Assembly (NCBI GenBank): GCA_026686845.1
Contig: JAIVEN010000014.1
Span: forward strand, 9,906,001 to 9,970,000
DNA: 64,000 nt
From: Adenanthera pavonina
Taxonomy: Eukaryota; Streptophyta; Magnoliopsida; Fabales; Fabaceae
Direction: 5' to 3'
Made by a program: the position numbers and the translations under genes. Numbering within the stretch: the stretch's first letter is position 1; every line of letters starts with the position of its first letter. Below are positions 1 through 10,323 of this stretch, piece by piece. The notes under the pieces are model-generated. The model ran no database searches, was not told where the DNA came from, and saw only the letters and a list, made by a program, of their open reading frames with translations.

Positions 1-2204
1 CCAAACATTTCAAATGCGTGCAGCTCTTTTGTGGACTGTTAGTGACTTTCCTGCATATGCTATGCTATCTGGTTGGAGCACTAAAGGGAAGTTGGCTTGC
101 CCTGCATGTAATCATGCAACTTCTTCTACTTACTTAAAACATAGTCATAAGTTTTGCTATATGGGTCATCGTGTCTTTTTGGATTCGAATCACGAGTGGA
201 GATCAAATGCAAGTTCTTTTAATGGAGAGCCAGAATATAGATCTGCACCGTCTTTGTTAGATGCAACAAGAATTTTAGAAGACTTAAAAGACATCCCTGA
301 TGTCTTAGGAAGGAATGATAAGAAAAAAAGGGATGATCCATGGAAGAAAAAATCTATTTTTTGGCAATTGCCATATTGGAAGGATAATACTTTGCGCCAT
401 AATTTTGATGTAATGCACATAGAGAAGAACATATGTGATAATATAATTGGGACTTTGTTAGAGATTGAAGGAAAGAGAAAGGATCATGACAGGGCTCGTT
501 TAGACCTAAAAGATATGGGGATAAGAAAGAAACTTCATTTGAAGGAATCAAGTGATGGTAAGAAGACCCATCGCCCAAAAGCATGTTTCTCCCTAACCAA
601 ACATGAGAAATCTATCCTTTGTGGTGTTTTAAAGGCAGTAAAACTTCCTGATGGTATTGCTTCCAACATCTCACGTTGTGTGCAAGTTGTGGAAGGAAAA
701 ATTTCTGGGTACAAGAGTCATGATGCCCATATTATACTACATTACTTGCTACAAGTAGCAATACGAGGGATAATCCCACATCAAGTTGCTGTTCCTCTAA
801 TTCGGCTTTGTTCCTTCTTTCGTTGTTTATGCCAAAAGGTTATTGAAGTGGAAAGTTTGGATCACTTGGAATCAGAGATTGTAGAAACACTTTGTCAACT
901 TGAGAGAATATTCCCTCCAAGTTTCTTTGACATAATGGTTCACTTACCTATTCACCTTGCAAATGAGGTTAGGTTGGGTGGACCAGTACAATTTCGATGG
1001 ATGTATTATATGGAAAGATATTTGGGAGATTTAAAATCTTTTGTTCGTAATAAGAGTCGCCCAGAAGGTTCTATCGCTGAAGCATATTTGGCTAAGGAAT
1101 CACTAACATTTTGTTCAAGATATCTGTCTAGTGATGTAGACACACGGGTGAATAGAATGACACGAAATAGCAATAATACTCCTCACATGGGTCATCCTAT
1201 TGGGAGTGAGAAACTAATTTCTCTTGATCACAAGTCAAAAAACCAAGCTCATGGATACATCTTATTCAACTGTGATGAAGTGCAAGATTACTTTAGGTAC
1301 TATCATCAACCTATATGATATTTTATCCTTATTATTGAAATTTTTATTTCTTTCATATTTCAAAATGGGCTATTTATTTTGTAGGGAGCATGAGGCTGAG
1401 GTTCATAATCACCAAAAGAGAAGTAAATGGAGTAAAGCTAAAAGTCAAAGAGATGATTTCATTCAATGGTTTGAAACACGTGTAAGGAATGAGGGAATAT
1501 CTAGTTGGATAAAGGAGTTGTCTAAGGGACCAAATGACATTTCCAAAAGATATTCAGGTTATGTTATTAATGGATATAGATTTCATACAAGACAACGTGA
1601 TGCAAGGCGAAAAACCCAAAATAGTGGTGTGACATTAGTGGCAGTAACCCGAAGCTTCAAAAGTGCAAAGGATGAAAATCCAGAAAAAATTTGTGTGACC
1701 TACTATGGGGCAATAACTGATATCATAGAGTTAGATTATTATGGTCACTTTAAATATGTGTTGTTCAAATGTGACTGGTTTGAGCATGAAGAAGATAAAT
1801 ATGGGTTGACATGTGTTTACTTTAATAAAAAGTTGTACAAGGATGATTCATTTGTGTTAGCATCTCAAGTGCAGCAATACTTCTTTGTTGAAGATCCCTT
1901 TAATAAAAATAGGCATTATGTTTTGAAGGCCCTTCCAAGGGATTCATTTGACATGGGGGAAAGTTCTAATTCAAATGGCCAAGAAGTTAATTTTGTTGAA
2001 ACATTTGAGATCCCAATAAATCTTCCTATATTAAAAGATGATTGTGAAGTTGATTTGGTTAGGGAAGATATACCGGATGATATCATTGAAAAGCCTTTAT
2101 CTGAATTTCATGTTCAACGAAAAGAAAATGTAAGTAATGATGAGGCTACTTTTGAAAGTGAAAATGAAAGCGCTGATGACTCTATTTTTTATGATAGTTT
2201 GTAA
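1..2204 (+). CDS. TNP2-type CACTA transposase, 5' partial
   Basis: The reading frame is open from the first bases (frame starting at position 2), so the gene begins before the window; the ATG at 14 is internal. Exons are 2-1296 and 1385-2204, joined by an 88-bp GT-AG intron whose splicing gives a continuous ...DYFR/EHEAEVH.... About 704 residues are visible. The N-terminal part is the tnp2 core (LLWTVSDFPAYAMLSGWS, then LACPAC...CYMGHRVFL). DUF4218 follows (HLPIHLANEVRLGGPVQFRW). The second exon holds DUF4216 (YYGAITDIIELDYYGHFKYV...FKCDWF). The product would act in the nucleus, binding and cutting transposon ends. No stop or frameshift is seen in the visible part. Without splicing the first exon would end at 1318 and lose DUF4216. 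Confidence 0.92.
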
Positions 2205-2642
2205 TCATCAGGTGATCATGAAATAAATAATTATATTACTATTATGTTAGTATAATGCATTTGATGATAGTTTTTAATGTCTTTTAATAAAATAATAATA
2301 TCTTTATTGTGTTATCACTTGTATTTAAGGCACTAATATATCCTTTCTGTGTTGAAATGTAGGCATTGAAGTATGACAACAAATTAGGTTGTTGAATTGA
2401 ACGGAAAAGAGGGATAATTGGTGCATCCATATAAAAGGTATAAATTTCCCATTGTTTTGAGGACATAATTGTTGCTGAAAAATTATGTTCTTGTTGAGTA
2501 AAATGTGGTTTGGTTTTGTTTTGAATTAAAAGTGACAACAATTTGTTTAGTTGATTACTTTCATATTTAGTTTTTTATTATGACTAGTATTAAGATTGTT
2601 ATTTCGATTGGTAATATGATTGTTACCTAAATTTCAGCAAAA
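2205..2642. other. Spacer between the two CACTA genes
   Basis: AT-rich DNA with no supported reading frame. It separates the stop codon of the TNP2-type gene (2202-2204) from the first ATG of the second gene (2643). It may hold the polyadenylation region of the first gene and an intron or leader of the second, because in En/Spm elements both products can come from overlapping transcripts; the sequence alone does not decide this. Confidence 0.5.
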
Positions 2643-5600
2643 ATGGAGAGAGTAAAAAGTCCTACTAAAAGAAGTCTCAAATTTCCTTTCGAAGCTAGGT
2701 CAAGCACTGAGTTGGCAAAGAAATTTCAGCAGGTTAAGCGGGAGAAAATTGATAAATTACATGATAGATTACGGGGTAATAACAAAGATAAAGTTAAAGA
2801 GGTGGATGGTAACTTAGATAGCAACATAGCAGCAAACAAAAATCAGAAAAAACGTGCTCAATGTTCAAATCAAGAAAAGCTTTCTATTGATACAATCATT
2901 TTCACAACTCAACGTGCGAATCAAAAGCAAGCTCATCAGAAATATTCCAACATGCCCTTCTAGAATCAAGAGGTAGATGGCATACAAGAAAGGAAAAAAA
3001 AGGTAAAAGGAAACCCAACATGCCCTTCAATGTCTATTGGTGACTATAACAGAGTTTATGGGGATTCTCAAGGAGGAGAAAAAAATCCTAGTCAACTTCA
3101 AGAATCAAGAGAAATTGTTGCAACCAAGCCATTGAATGGAGAAAAACCTCCAAGCAAGTGTCAAAATCAGCCTCTAGCAAAAGTGAATCAAAATCAACCA
3201 TCATCTATAAGATATAGAGAGGAAGACTTGAGGCAACTAGAAGCTATGGACAATGTTGGACAAGCTGAGGGAGATATCAATCAAGAAGAGGAAGTAACAA
3301 ACATAAATAAGGAAACCATAGAAGGTAAATTATCTTCTTTCTTCATAATATATATATATTTCTATTAGGTTATATCTATATAATGATTACAAATACTAAA
3401 TCTTATTTTTATTTTGTTGATGATTCTAAATTGAAATTAGGAATATCAAAAAAAAGAACTCGCGGAAAAACTTCATGCAAAAAGATTCATGCAAGAACAA
3501 TGGAAGAGCGTGAAGAAGTGACCTTTAATGCAGAAGGTCAACCTATTGGGCCTACAAATAAAGTAGTATCTGACTTAAGTTTCTTCTTGGGAACATTGGG
3601 AAGAAACTCAACATTTTGTCCATTGATTTACCCAAATTGGACAAAAATGCCACATAACAATAAAAATGATATATGGGTATATGCTAATGTATGTATGTAA
3701 TAGAATTGTATATGTGTATTTATTTAGGATATGATGTGTTTGATTTCTTCATCTTGTTTTATTATGATGGTTTTTATAGAAAAAATTTATTTTGCCGGAT
3801 GAAGCAAAGGGTTGGGTAGAGACTACTGTTAGAGATGTTTGGAGGCGTCATAAATGCAAAATTAGAAAGAATCATTTTTTGAAGTATTCCAACTTGACAG
3901 AAAGACTCAAACATCGCCCTCCAAAGGTGCCTGAATCAGATTTTAGGAAGCTTTGTGAATATTGGAGTTCGGAAACTGTACAAGTAAGACTTATAGTTGG
4001 TTTTGCTACATGTGCTACAATCTTAAATAATTTATTTATTTTCATATTTCTTTAAACTTGTTATGCAGGCAATTAGTGTAAGGAACACTCGAAATAGAGC
4101 TCAGCAAAAATGGAGGCATCGAATGGGCCCAAAAAGTTTTGCTATGATTCGTGAAAGAATGGTATTGCCAATATCTTATTTTAATTTTAGATTAGTGTTG
4201 CATTTTGAAAATAGTGCTATATATATTTTAAAAAATTTTATTTCACCCTATAATTATTGTTTTGTAGCGAGCAAAGGAAAATAGAGAGCCTACTCAAGCA
4301 GAAATTTTTGTTGAAACTCGAAAAGGCAATAAAGGAAAAGAACTGGATACAGAAACTAATGATATAATTGTAAGTTGAAAATTGTCCTTGAATTAATCTA
4401 TTCAATAGACATTGTTCAAGGTATAACATCTAATTTTATTTTTTTATAGTCCCAACTTCAAGATATGGTTAAGGACACCGAAGAAAGTAATGTGGATGCT
4501 TTTCAAGCTGTCTTTGGGAAGGAACGCCCTGGATCAGTGCGCTGTTATGGGAGAAGGGTCACACCAACTACCTTGAAGAGAAATACAGAGCTTAATGCTA
4601 TTAAAAAAGCACATGAAGAAGAGGTGACTTCATTGAAAGAAGAACTTGTAGATGTGAAAGATGAGATGGGTAAATTACGAAATGCTTTTAAGGTTTTTTT
4701 ACAACATTGCAACCCCGGAGTCAATATAGAATCATTGCAAGATTTATTAAGATCATCAGCTGGAGATGTTAATAGTACACCAAAGGTGATTGGACATGTT
4801 CGTGCACATTCTTCTACATCAACAAATGTTCCAATTCTTGGAAAGGTAACTTTACTTTATATCTATAACCACAACTAATTTTAAGCTTGATTTTTAATTG
4901 CTGCATACTTTTAACTTACTATAACATGTACAGTGATTGTCTGATGAAACTCGTGACTTGACTAGTGAAGCATTAGATATATTCATATCTTATAAAATTC
5001 TTATTTTCATATAGCTAGTTTGGGTGGTATTTGTTTTATAATAAGATTTAAGTCCATGGCAGTAACAAGTGCAGGAAATTTTGTGAGTTGATTTGAGAAT
5101 TGGATTTCTTGTTGAACTTAGGAATATCTTATTGTCAATCTTCCCCTTAGATTCCTTGTTTTAATCATTGAACCTTAGGGTGTAGGGGATTGTTTGAAGT
5201 TTGACTATAAATTTGAGTGATATTCAGTTTTTGTCTTTCAAGTTCATGTGGCTCCAAATCCAATCTTGATCTCATCTATAATATGTACTAATTGAAACAA
5301 TAAAAATTAGTGATCACTTTGGGTTTCTTAATTGCAATGACTATGACTCGGTATAAAATATAATGGGATTGATCTATTTATAGAATCTCATAGGGTAAGA
5401 GAAATAATCAAATGAAAAATTGAACACTTTAGAGATGGAATGGATATTATTAAGGGCTGTTGTTTTATATACACGTATAAGATGGATAGTGACATGTTGG
5501 TAATGCTAGTAAATAGTTGGGCATGCTTTCCCAATTGCATTTATTTTAATTTAATTTAATGGCAATGGAATCTTAATTGTAAGGTGGGATTGTCACCTCA

Positions 5601-5837
5601 ACCAATAATTTCAATTCAATTCATATTGGCTAATCCCTTTATTCAGCTATCAATTTCGTGCATCAATCATAAACCATTACATGACTAATTATATGCTAAT
5701 TAAACCATTGGTCTTCTTGAGTTGATACATAAGTTTATATTTTCTACATTATTATGTAACAAGTTTTGAGCTGATATTTATATTTTTTTCTTATTCAGGA
5801 AGGTGATCCTAATGGAGGTGGTGCAAATGAGGATTGA
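2643..5837 (+). pseudogene. Second CACTA gene (Transposase_24-type), one nonsense codon
   Basis: Seven exons are supported by frame continuity: 2643-3324, 3441-3688, 3780-3983, 4069-4161, 4268-4369, 4450-4845 and 5799-5837 (stop TGA 5835-5837). Exon 1 is lysine/glutamine-rich low complexity. Exons 2-4 carry the plant transposase domain seen in Ptta/En/Spm second proteins (LSFFLGTLGRNSTFCPLIY...W...DIWVYAN and VPESDFRKLCEYWSSETVQ). Exon 6 begins a coiled-coil-like segment (HEEEVTSLKEELVDVKDEMG). The last exon adds 12 residues after a 953-bp intron. An in-frame TAG at 2961-2963 interrupts exon 1, while the same frame stays open before and after it. Translation from the ATG at 3030 could still make an N-truncated protein with the domain intact. 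Such proteins bind subterminal repeats in related elements. Confidence 0.82.
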
Positions 5838-6139
5838 GTTGTAACACATGATGGGTGTCATGCTATTCATCATTGATTACTTTGATCTATAAACAATTAG
5901 GATTCATGTTTTGAAACTCAAATCTATATGTATATAATCATAAGTTGGTTTTTTTGTTGGTTGTTATATTAGAAGACCACTTATTCATGTTCAAACTTAA
6001 ATTTATGTACTTATCGAGTACAATTATAGAACATATTATAGTATGTTATGGATGATCAATTTAGTAATTCTTGAATTCTCTCTTTCTCAATGTGTTATAG
6101 AAGAAATTTAGCATTTTATCATTTTTTAGGTTAAAAAAG

Positions 6140-6655
6140 GATTAAATTAAGGTTACATTTGTAAAATGTTGCCTTTAACTTTTAAGCAACAGCTGCCAAA
6201 TGCATTGAAAATGGGGTTATGGTTACAATTAAAAGTGTTGCTTATAATTTTTACTTACAGTTGAAAATTGTTGCTCATTGGGGGTCTAAAGTGTTGTCTA
6301 TGATATTTGCTTATAGTTATAAATTGTTGCTTATTGGAAGGTTAAAATGTTGCCTATAATCTATGCTTACAGTTAAAAATTGTTACCTATTCGAAATTTA
6401 GGCAACACTTGTCAACTGTAACCTATATTGGTAACATTTAAAAAATGTTGTCATATGTTCACCCAAAGAACTGTTGCCTATTCCCCATAGTATAGGCAAC
6501 ATTTTTCATAGTTGTTGCCATAAAATTCAAAAAACTGTTACCTAATGTAATAGGTAACGCTGGCATAAGCAACACTCGAGTAACACTTGAAAAATGTTGC
6601 TTATACTTTTAAGCAACATTTTTAATATCTATGGCAACATTTTTTCAAATGTTCC
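6140..6655. repeat. CACTA subterminal repeat array
   Basis: Roughly 500 bp is packed with short variants of one unit in both orientations: forms of TTGCCTATA or ATTGTTGCTTAT in one direction and of GCAACATTTTT or AGGCAACA in the other. Examples are near 6160, 6235, 6298, 6353, 6400, 6440, 6500, 6590 and 6615. The spacing is irregular at about 30-60 bp. In En/Spm elements, short subterminal repeats of this kind are the binding sites of the TNPA-type protein and are needed for transposition. They lie directly inside the terminal CACTA sequence. Confidence 0.85.
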
Positions 6656-6659
6656 TGTA

Positions 6660-6678
6660 GAGCAAAAATGTTGTAGTG
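6660..6678. repeat. Right terminal inverted repeat of the CACTA element
   Basis: Read on the minus strand this is CACTACAACATTTTTGCTC, beginning with the diagnostic CACTA. The first bases resemble the GCAACATTTTT units of the adjacent array, as is usual for this superfamily. The host sequence resumes at 6679. Confidence 0.9.
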
Positions 6679-7170
6679 GGTTGTCTCCTCCTTCGCCTCA
6701 TTCCTTTTCTTCTCTCCTAAGCTTCGATAGATCCAGTTTATGCTTGACCTAGCTTTTCTTTGAAATAAAAAATGGGTTTGAAATCGAAATTAGTTGTGTG
6801 AACAAGGGTAACTAGGTGGTGGTCAATGAAAATGGTTCTATGTGATCTTGCAAAAAGGTCGCAATTTCTAGTTGCATTTTCTTTGACAGGGATGGTGGTG
6901 TGTGGTTGGTAGTGATGGCAATTTTTGGGTTTGGGTTGTGGGATAGTGAAGGTTTTTTTTTTTTTACCTCAAGACAAGGTCATTTGGGTCTTTTTACATT
7001 TTAAATACATATATCAAATAAAAATTATACATGATTCCATTGACCTATCAAATATATTTTTAAAACAAGTTTCTATTCCCTTTCTAATTCTTATTCTCAT
7101 TCCCTTTCCTATTTTCATTCCATTAAAAATCATTTTAGCATATCAAACAAACAAGGCATTAAATTATGAA

Positions 7171-7760
7171 CCAACGGTAAACAGGATCAGGTTTATCATT
7201 TATAATAATGCCAATAGTGAGTTGACCTTGTGAATATTAATATTATTCCTATGATATCAGACGTGAGCTAGCATGCTCAATAGGCCGAAGGAAGTTTATT
7301 GAGGAAAAAAAAAAGAATAAAATATGTGAACATGGAAGGATATGTTATGGATCGGTTACAAACAAGTCATATATATAATAATTAAAAACCGACCAAGTTA
7401 GTTATACATTTGCTGCGGCGAGTTCAACGTCACATAATACTTGTTTAATATCGGATAAGAAGATCTTTTATTAGCGAACTTCACCATATAGTATATGTGC
7501 AAGTGTAGTTCAATTAATGTTATTGATATTAAATTATGCCGAAAATGTAACTCTCCAATGAACCTACGGTGTATTGATTCAATTTTATCATTAAAAAATG
7601 CCATTATTAAGTTGACCCTAAATATATATATATATATTAGTCCTGGAATCTCAGGCGTGAGCTAGCTGGTCCGATAGATCAAAATGCTTGATCGAAGTTT
7701 ATTCAGAAAAGGGGAAAAATAATAAAATATGTCAATATGTAAAGTAATTAATATGTTATG
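7171..7760 (+). repeat. Diverged direct repeat, two copies
   Basis: Copy 1 (about 7171-7350) and copy 2 (about 7561-7760) share an ordered series of words: ACGGT, TTTATCATT, AATGCCA, GTTGACC, a TA-rich stretch, CAGGCGTGAGCTAGC (CAGACGTGAGCTAGC in copy 1), GAAGTTTATT, AATAAAATATGTGAA/CAA and ATATGTTATG. The similarity is clear but broken by small indels, so this is an old duplication or two copies of one short repeat family. Confidence 0.65.
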
Positions 7761-7855
7761 CGCAATGATAACGACAGGTGAAGCCTAGAGGGCTGAGGAG
7801 GACAAATTGACTAATCGAATACACACACAAACAATGATAGTCTCTGTTACTTATT

Positions 7856-8192
7856 TAGGATTTGTTTAGTTGGTTTTTTTTTTTTTCAAATTTTAAGGGG
7901 AGGGGATTATGGATGACGGAGTAATCCCCCTATGATTAAAAAAATTAAATGAGATTGGGGGGTTTTAATTCCCTACAATCCCCTCCCTCACTCCTTAATT
8001 TCTTTCTTTATCCAAAATTGATATTTTTTTTTTGGAGGAAATTGAGTTAAACCAAATTTTATTAAAATCCTTTTAATTTCTCCCTCTAATCCTACTAAAT
8101 AAAGAAATTTTTAAATTTCTCCAATTCTCTTCACTAAAAATTCTTCGGATTTCTTCCCTTCTAGTTCTCTTAATTGAATCAAATAGACCCTT
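7856..8192. mobile_element. Candidate non-autonomous TIR element (MITE)
   Basis: The segment starts with GGATTTGTTTAGTTGG and ends with AATTGAATCAAATAGACCC. The reverse complement of the end (GGGTCTATTTGATTCAATT) resembles the start, a pattern typical of hAT-like MITEs. The interior is low-complexity and rich in runs of A and T. Repeat arms are imperfect and no target duplication was confirmed. Confidence 0.4.
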
Positions 8193-8614
8193 AAATTTAC
8201 TAACATGAAATTAAATAAATATTATGTTAAAATTATACTTAAATACTGAGGAGATAAGATATTTTAAAAAAAACATATTGCAAATTTGTAAAATTCTCAA
8301 TAACTATCAGAGTATCAAATTGAAACTAAAATGCATTGAAAAATGTTAATTTTGTCAATACTTCCATATTTCTAACTAATTCTCACGTATTTCCAATTAG
8401 TCATTACCTATTCCAATTAATTCTCATTCATCCTCCAACTAATCCTTAGATATTTCTAACTAATTATCACATATTCCCAATTTTGACATGGCTAGGGACA
8501 AAATCCACATTTCTCAATATATTTTAATTATAGTTTGATATCTCTCCTGCTGCGAAGAGAGAAGGAGAGATATAAGATAAGCTATAAAGACTTGAGTAAC
8601 TTAGCTGTTATTAT

Positions 8615-8817
8615 TACTCCCTTTCTTTTTTAATATAAAATTATTTTAATCGAATCATGCGGATTAAAAATTATAATTAAAACTAATTAACTATCTTGAT
8701 TTCTCTAAAAATTTTAATATTTTTTTAAAATTACCATTATTTAATTTTTTTTTTCTTTTAAAAATGTATAATAAATACTACCTCATATATTATAAAAGAT
8801 CTTATATTTAGGAAGTA
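8615..8817. mobile_element. Candidate Stowaway-like MITE
   Basis: About 200 bp of AT-rich DNA is bounded by TACTCCCT on the left and AGGAAGTA on the right, which are imperfect inverted repeats of the Stowaway type with a possible TA target site. The interior has no coding capacity. Confidence 0.4.
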
Positions 8818-9394
8818 TTATTGTTATTAGTGCTACTAGTACCAAAGCAACCAATTTTGTGATTGCTTTCACAGATTTAGCCTAGATATGCTACATAAGA
8901 TTGCAGAATTTCTTGAAAGCACCAAAATGGCTTTTGGCCCGTCTCAGCCTTAACCGTAGATGCCAAAGCTTATACTGATCTGATCTCAGAAGGAAATTTT
9001 TTGCAGAAGTCGTGCGTTTATCTGACACATTACTGTGGCTTCATGTTTACTGTTTCAAAGAATGTTCTTTATATTGGACATGAGCGGTCCAAAAACACTC
9101 TCTGTTTTCTGCAAAATGCCTCTCTTCTTTTTGTCTCCAACACCTAAACTAAAGAACATATTCTAACTGTGTCCAAATTGCGTGCTCATTAGTATTATTT
9201 GAATCTCTAATTTGAACGGTTTGAATTTAATTTTTTAATATTTAATTATGAATTCATTTTAAAAAAAAATCTAAAACATTAATATCATTATTTTAACTTT
9301 TGCATCTATTAAAAATATAGATTAAAATAAAATAAATTTAGACCATCCAATTTCAATTTGGAAGGTCCATGTGAATTGATGAGAACTCCGTGAC

Positions 9395-9502
9395 CACGAA
9401 ATCCATTTTCACAACGAATATGTATATACACTTTATGGACCATTCACTCACGAAATCCATTTTCACGACGAATATGTATATACACTTTCTGGACCATTCA
9501 CT
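9395..9502 (+). repeat. 54-bp tandem duplication (two copies)
   Basis: Copies are 9395-9448 and 9449-9502 and differ at two bases (ACAACG/ACGACG and TTATGG/TTCTGG). The unit starts CACGAAATCCATTTTCAC and ends GGACCATTCACT. Because 54 is a multiple of three, both strands stay open through the repeat, which explains two overlapping open frames here that are otherwise unsupported. Confidence 0.9.
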
Positions 9503-10130
9503 GAAAGTTTTTCCCTTTTTAGGGTTGGGGCCTTTGATCAAAGTTGTACGTGAACCACAGATATCAGTCTTTAAAATTCTTATAATTACTACTGAGATTT
9601 GCATGCATGCTCCATCTTTTTTAAAGTTTTTTTATAATAAGGAACATATTCTATCTCTAACCAATTGTACGCATGCATGCCGCTTTGTAAATAAATTATC
9701 AGTGCATCTACTTAATTATATACTATAGGCGGCCATTTCGACGTTCAACTCCAATAACGACTTTTGACACCAAAGAAGAAATGATAATGCATTCGATATG
9801 TGCTGATATATATAAGCTTTTGTACTATGTTCCCATTTTTATGAAATGATATATTGTGCATCTCTCATCGCATTTGGCTTATTAGGTGCATCTTTGAATT
9901 GATTGTGTTTTTTATTTTTGGTAGAAACTATAGGTATCCTCCTATTGGAGACAATTCTATTTGAGGCACTGTCAACCATTAAATGTGAGCATCTCTTTTA
10001 GCAGAAATTCAAATCTTGGTTCATTACATTATAAGAGATTAACTCATTCCGCTAGATCCAACCTCCGTTGATGAATTAATTGTTTTAGCACTATGGCAAG
10101 AGGTGATTGCTTTAGTCTAAAATGGACCTG

Positions 10131-10323
10131 ATTTTCAATGGGCTTTTTTCACAACTCTGGACTTCTTCGTTTGAGATTCAATGTAAAGTGCCATAATGGG
10201 CCTGAAAATAGGCCCAAATTGGTTTAATACATTTAAGGTTCCCGCTCATATTCAAAAAACCAGACGACGCTCTGAATCATATAGATCCACCTCCCCAACA
10301 ACCGCCGCATAGAGCTAAGAGAG
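10131..10323 (+). promoter_or_regulatory. CAP-G upstream region with site II and E2F-like motifs
   Basis: Within 190 bp of the CAP-G start codon there are three site II-type motifs, TGGGCT at 10139, TGGGCC at 10197 and GGCCCA (inverse) at 10211, plus TTCCCGC at 10239-10245, a near match to the plant E2F site TTTCCCGC. Such motifs are common before plant genes expressed in dividing cells. No TATA box is obvious. Function is inferred from motif content only. Confidence 0.5.

Larger units (their letters stand above)
1..6678 (+). mobile_element. CACTA (En/Spm) DNA transposon, right-hand part
   Basis: The element enters from the left edge and ends at 6678, so its left terminus is outside the window. 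It contains, in order, a TNP2-type transposase gene (to 2204), a second gene with a Transposase_24-type domain (2643-5837), an array of subterminal repeats (about 6140-6650) and a terminal inverted repeat reading CACTACAACATTTTTGCTC on the minus strand (6660-6678). Two genes on one strand, short subterminal repeats and CACTA ends are the classical En/Spm layout. The 3 bp after the end (GGT) would be the target duplication but cannot be tested without the left end. The nonsense codon in the second gene suggests this copy is no longer fully autonomous. Confidence 0.92.
6679..10130. other. Intergenic region between CACTA element and CAP-G
   Basis: AT-rich, with no convincing gene. The open frames inside it are short and unlike known proteins. 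It contains a diverged direct repeat (7171-7350 and 7561-7760), two MITE-like segments (about 7856-8192 and 8615-8817) and a 54-bp tandem duplication (9395-9502). A more base-balanced patch at about 8870-9160 does not translate to anything I recognise. Confidence 0.6.
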
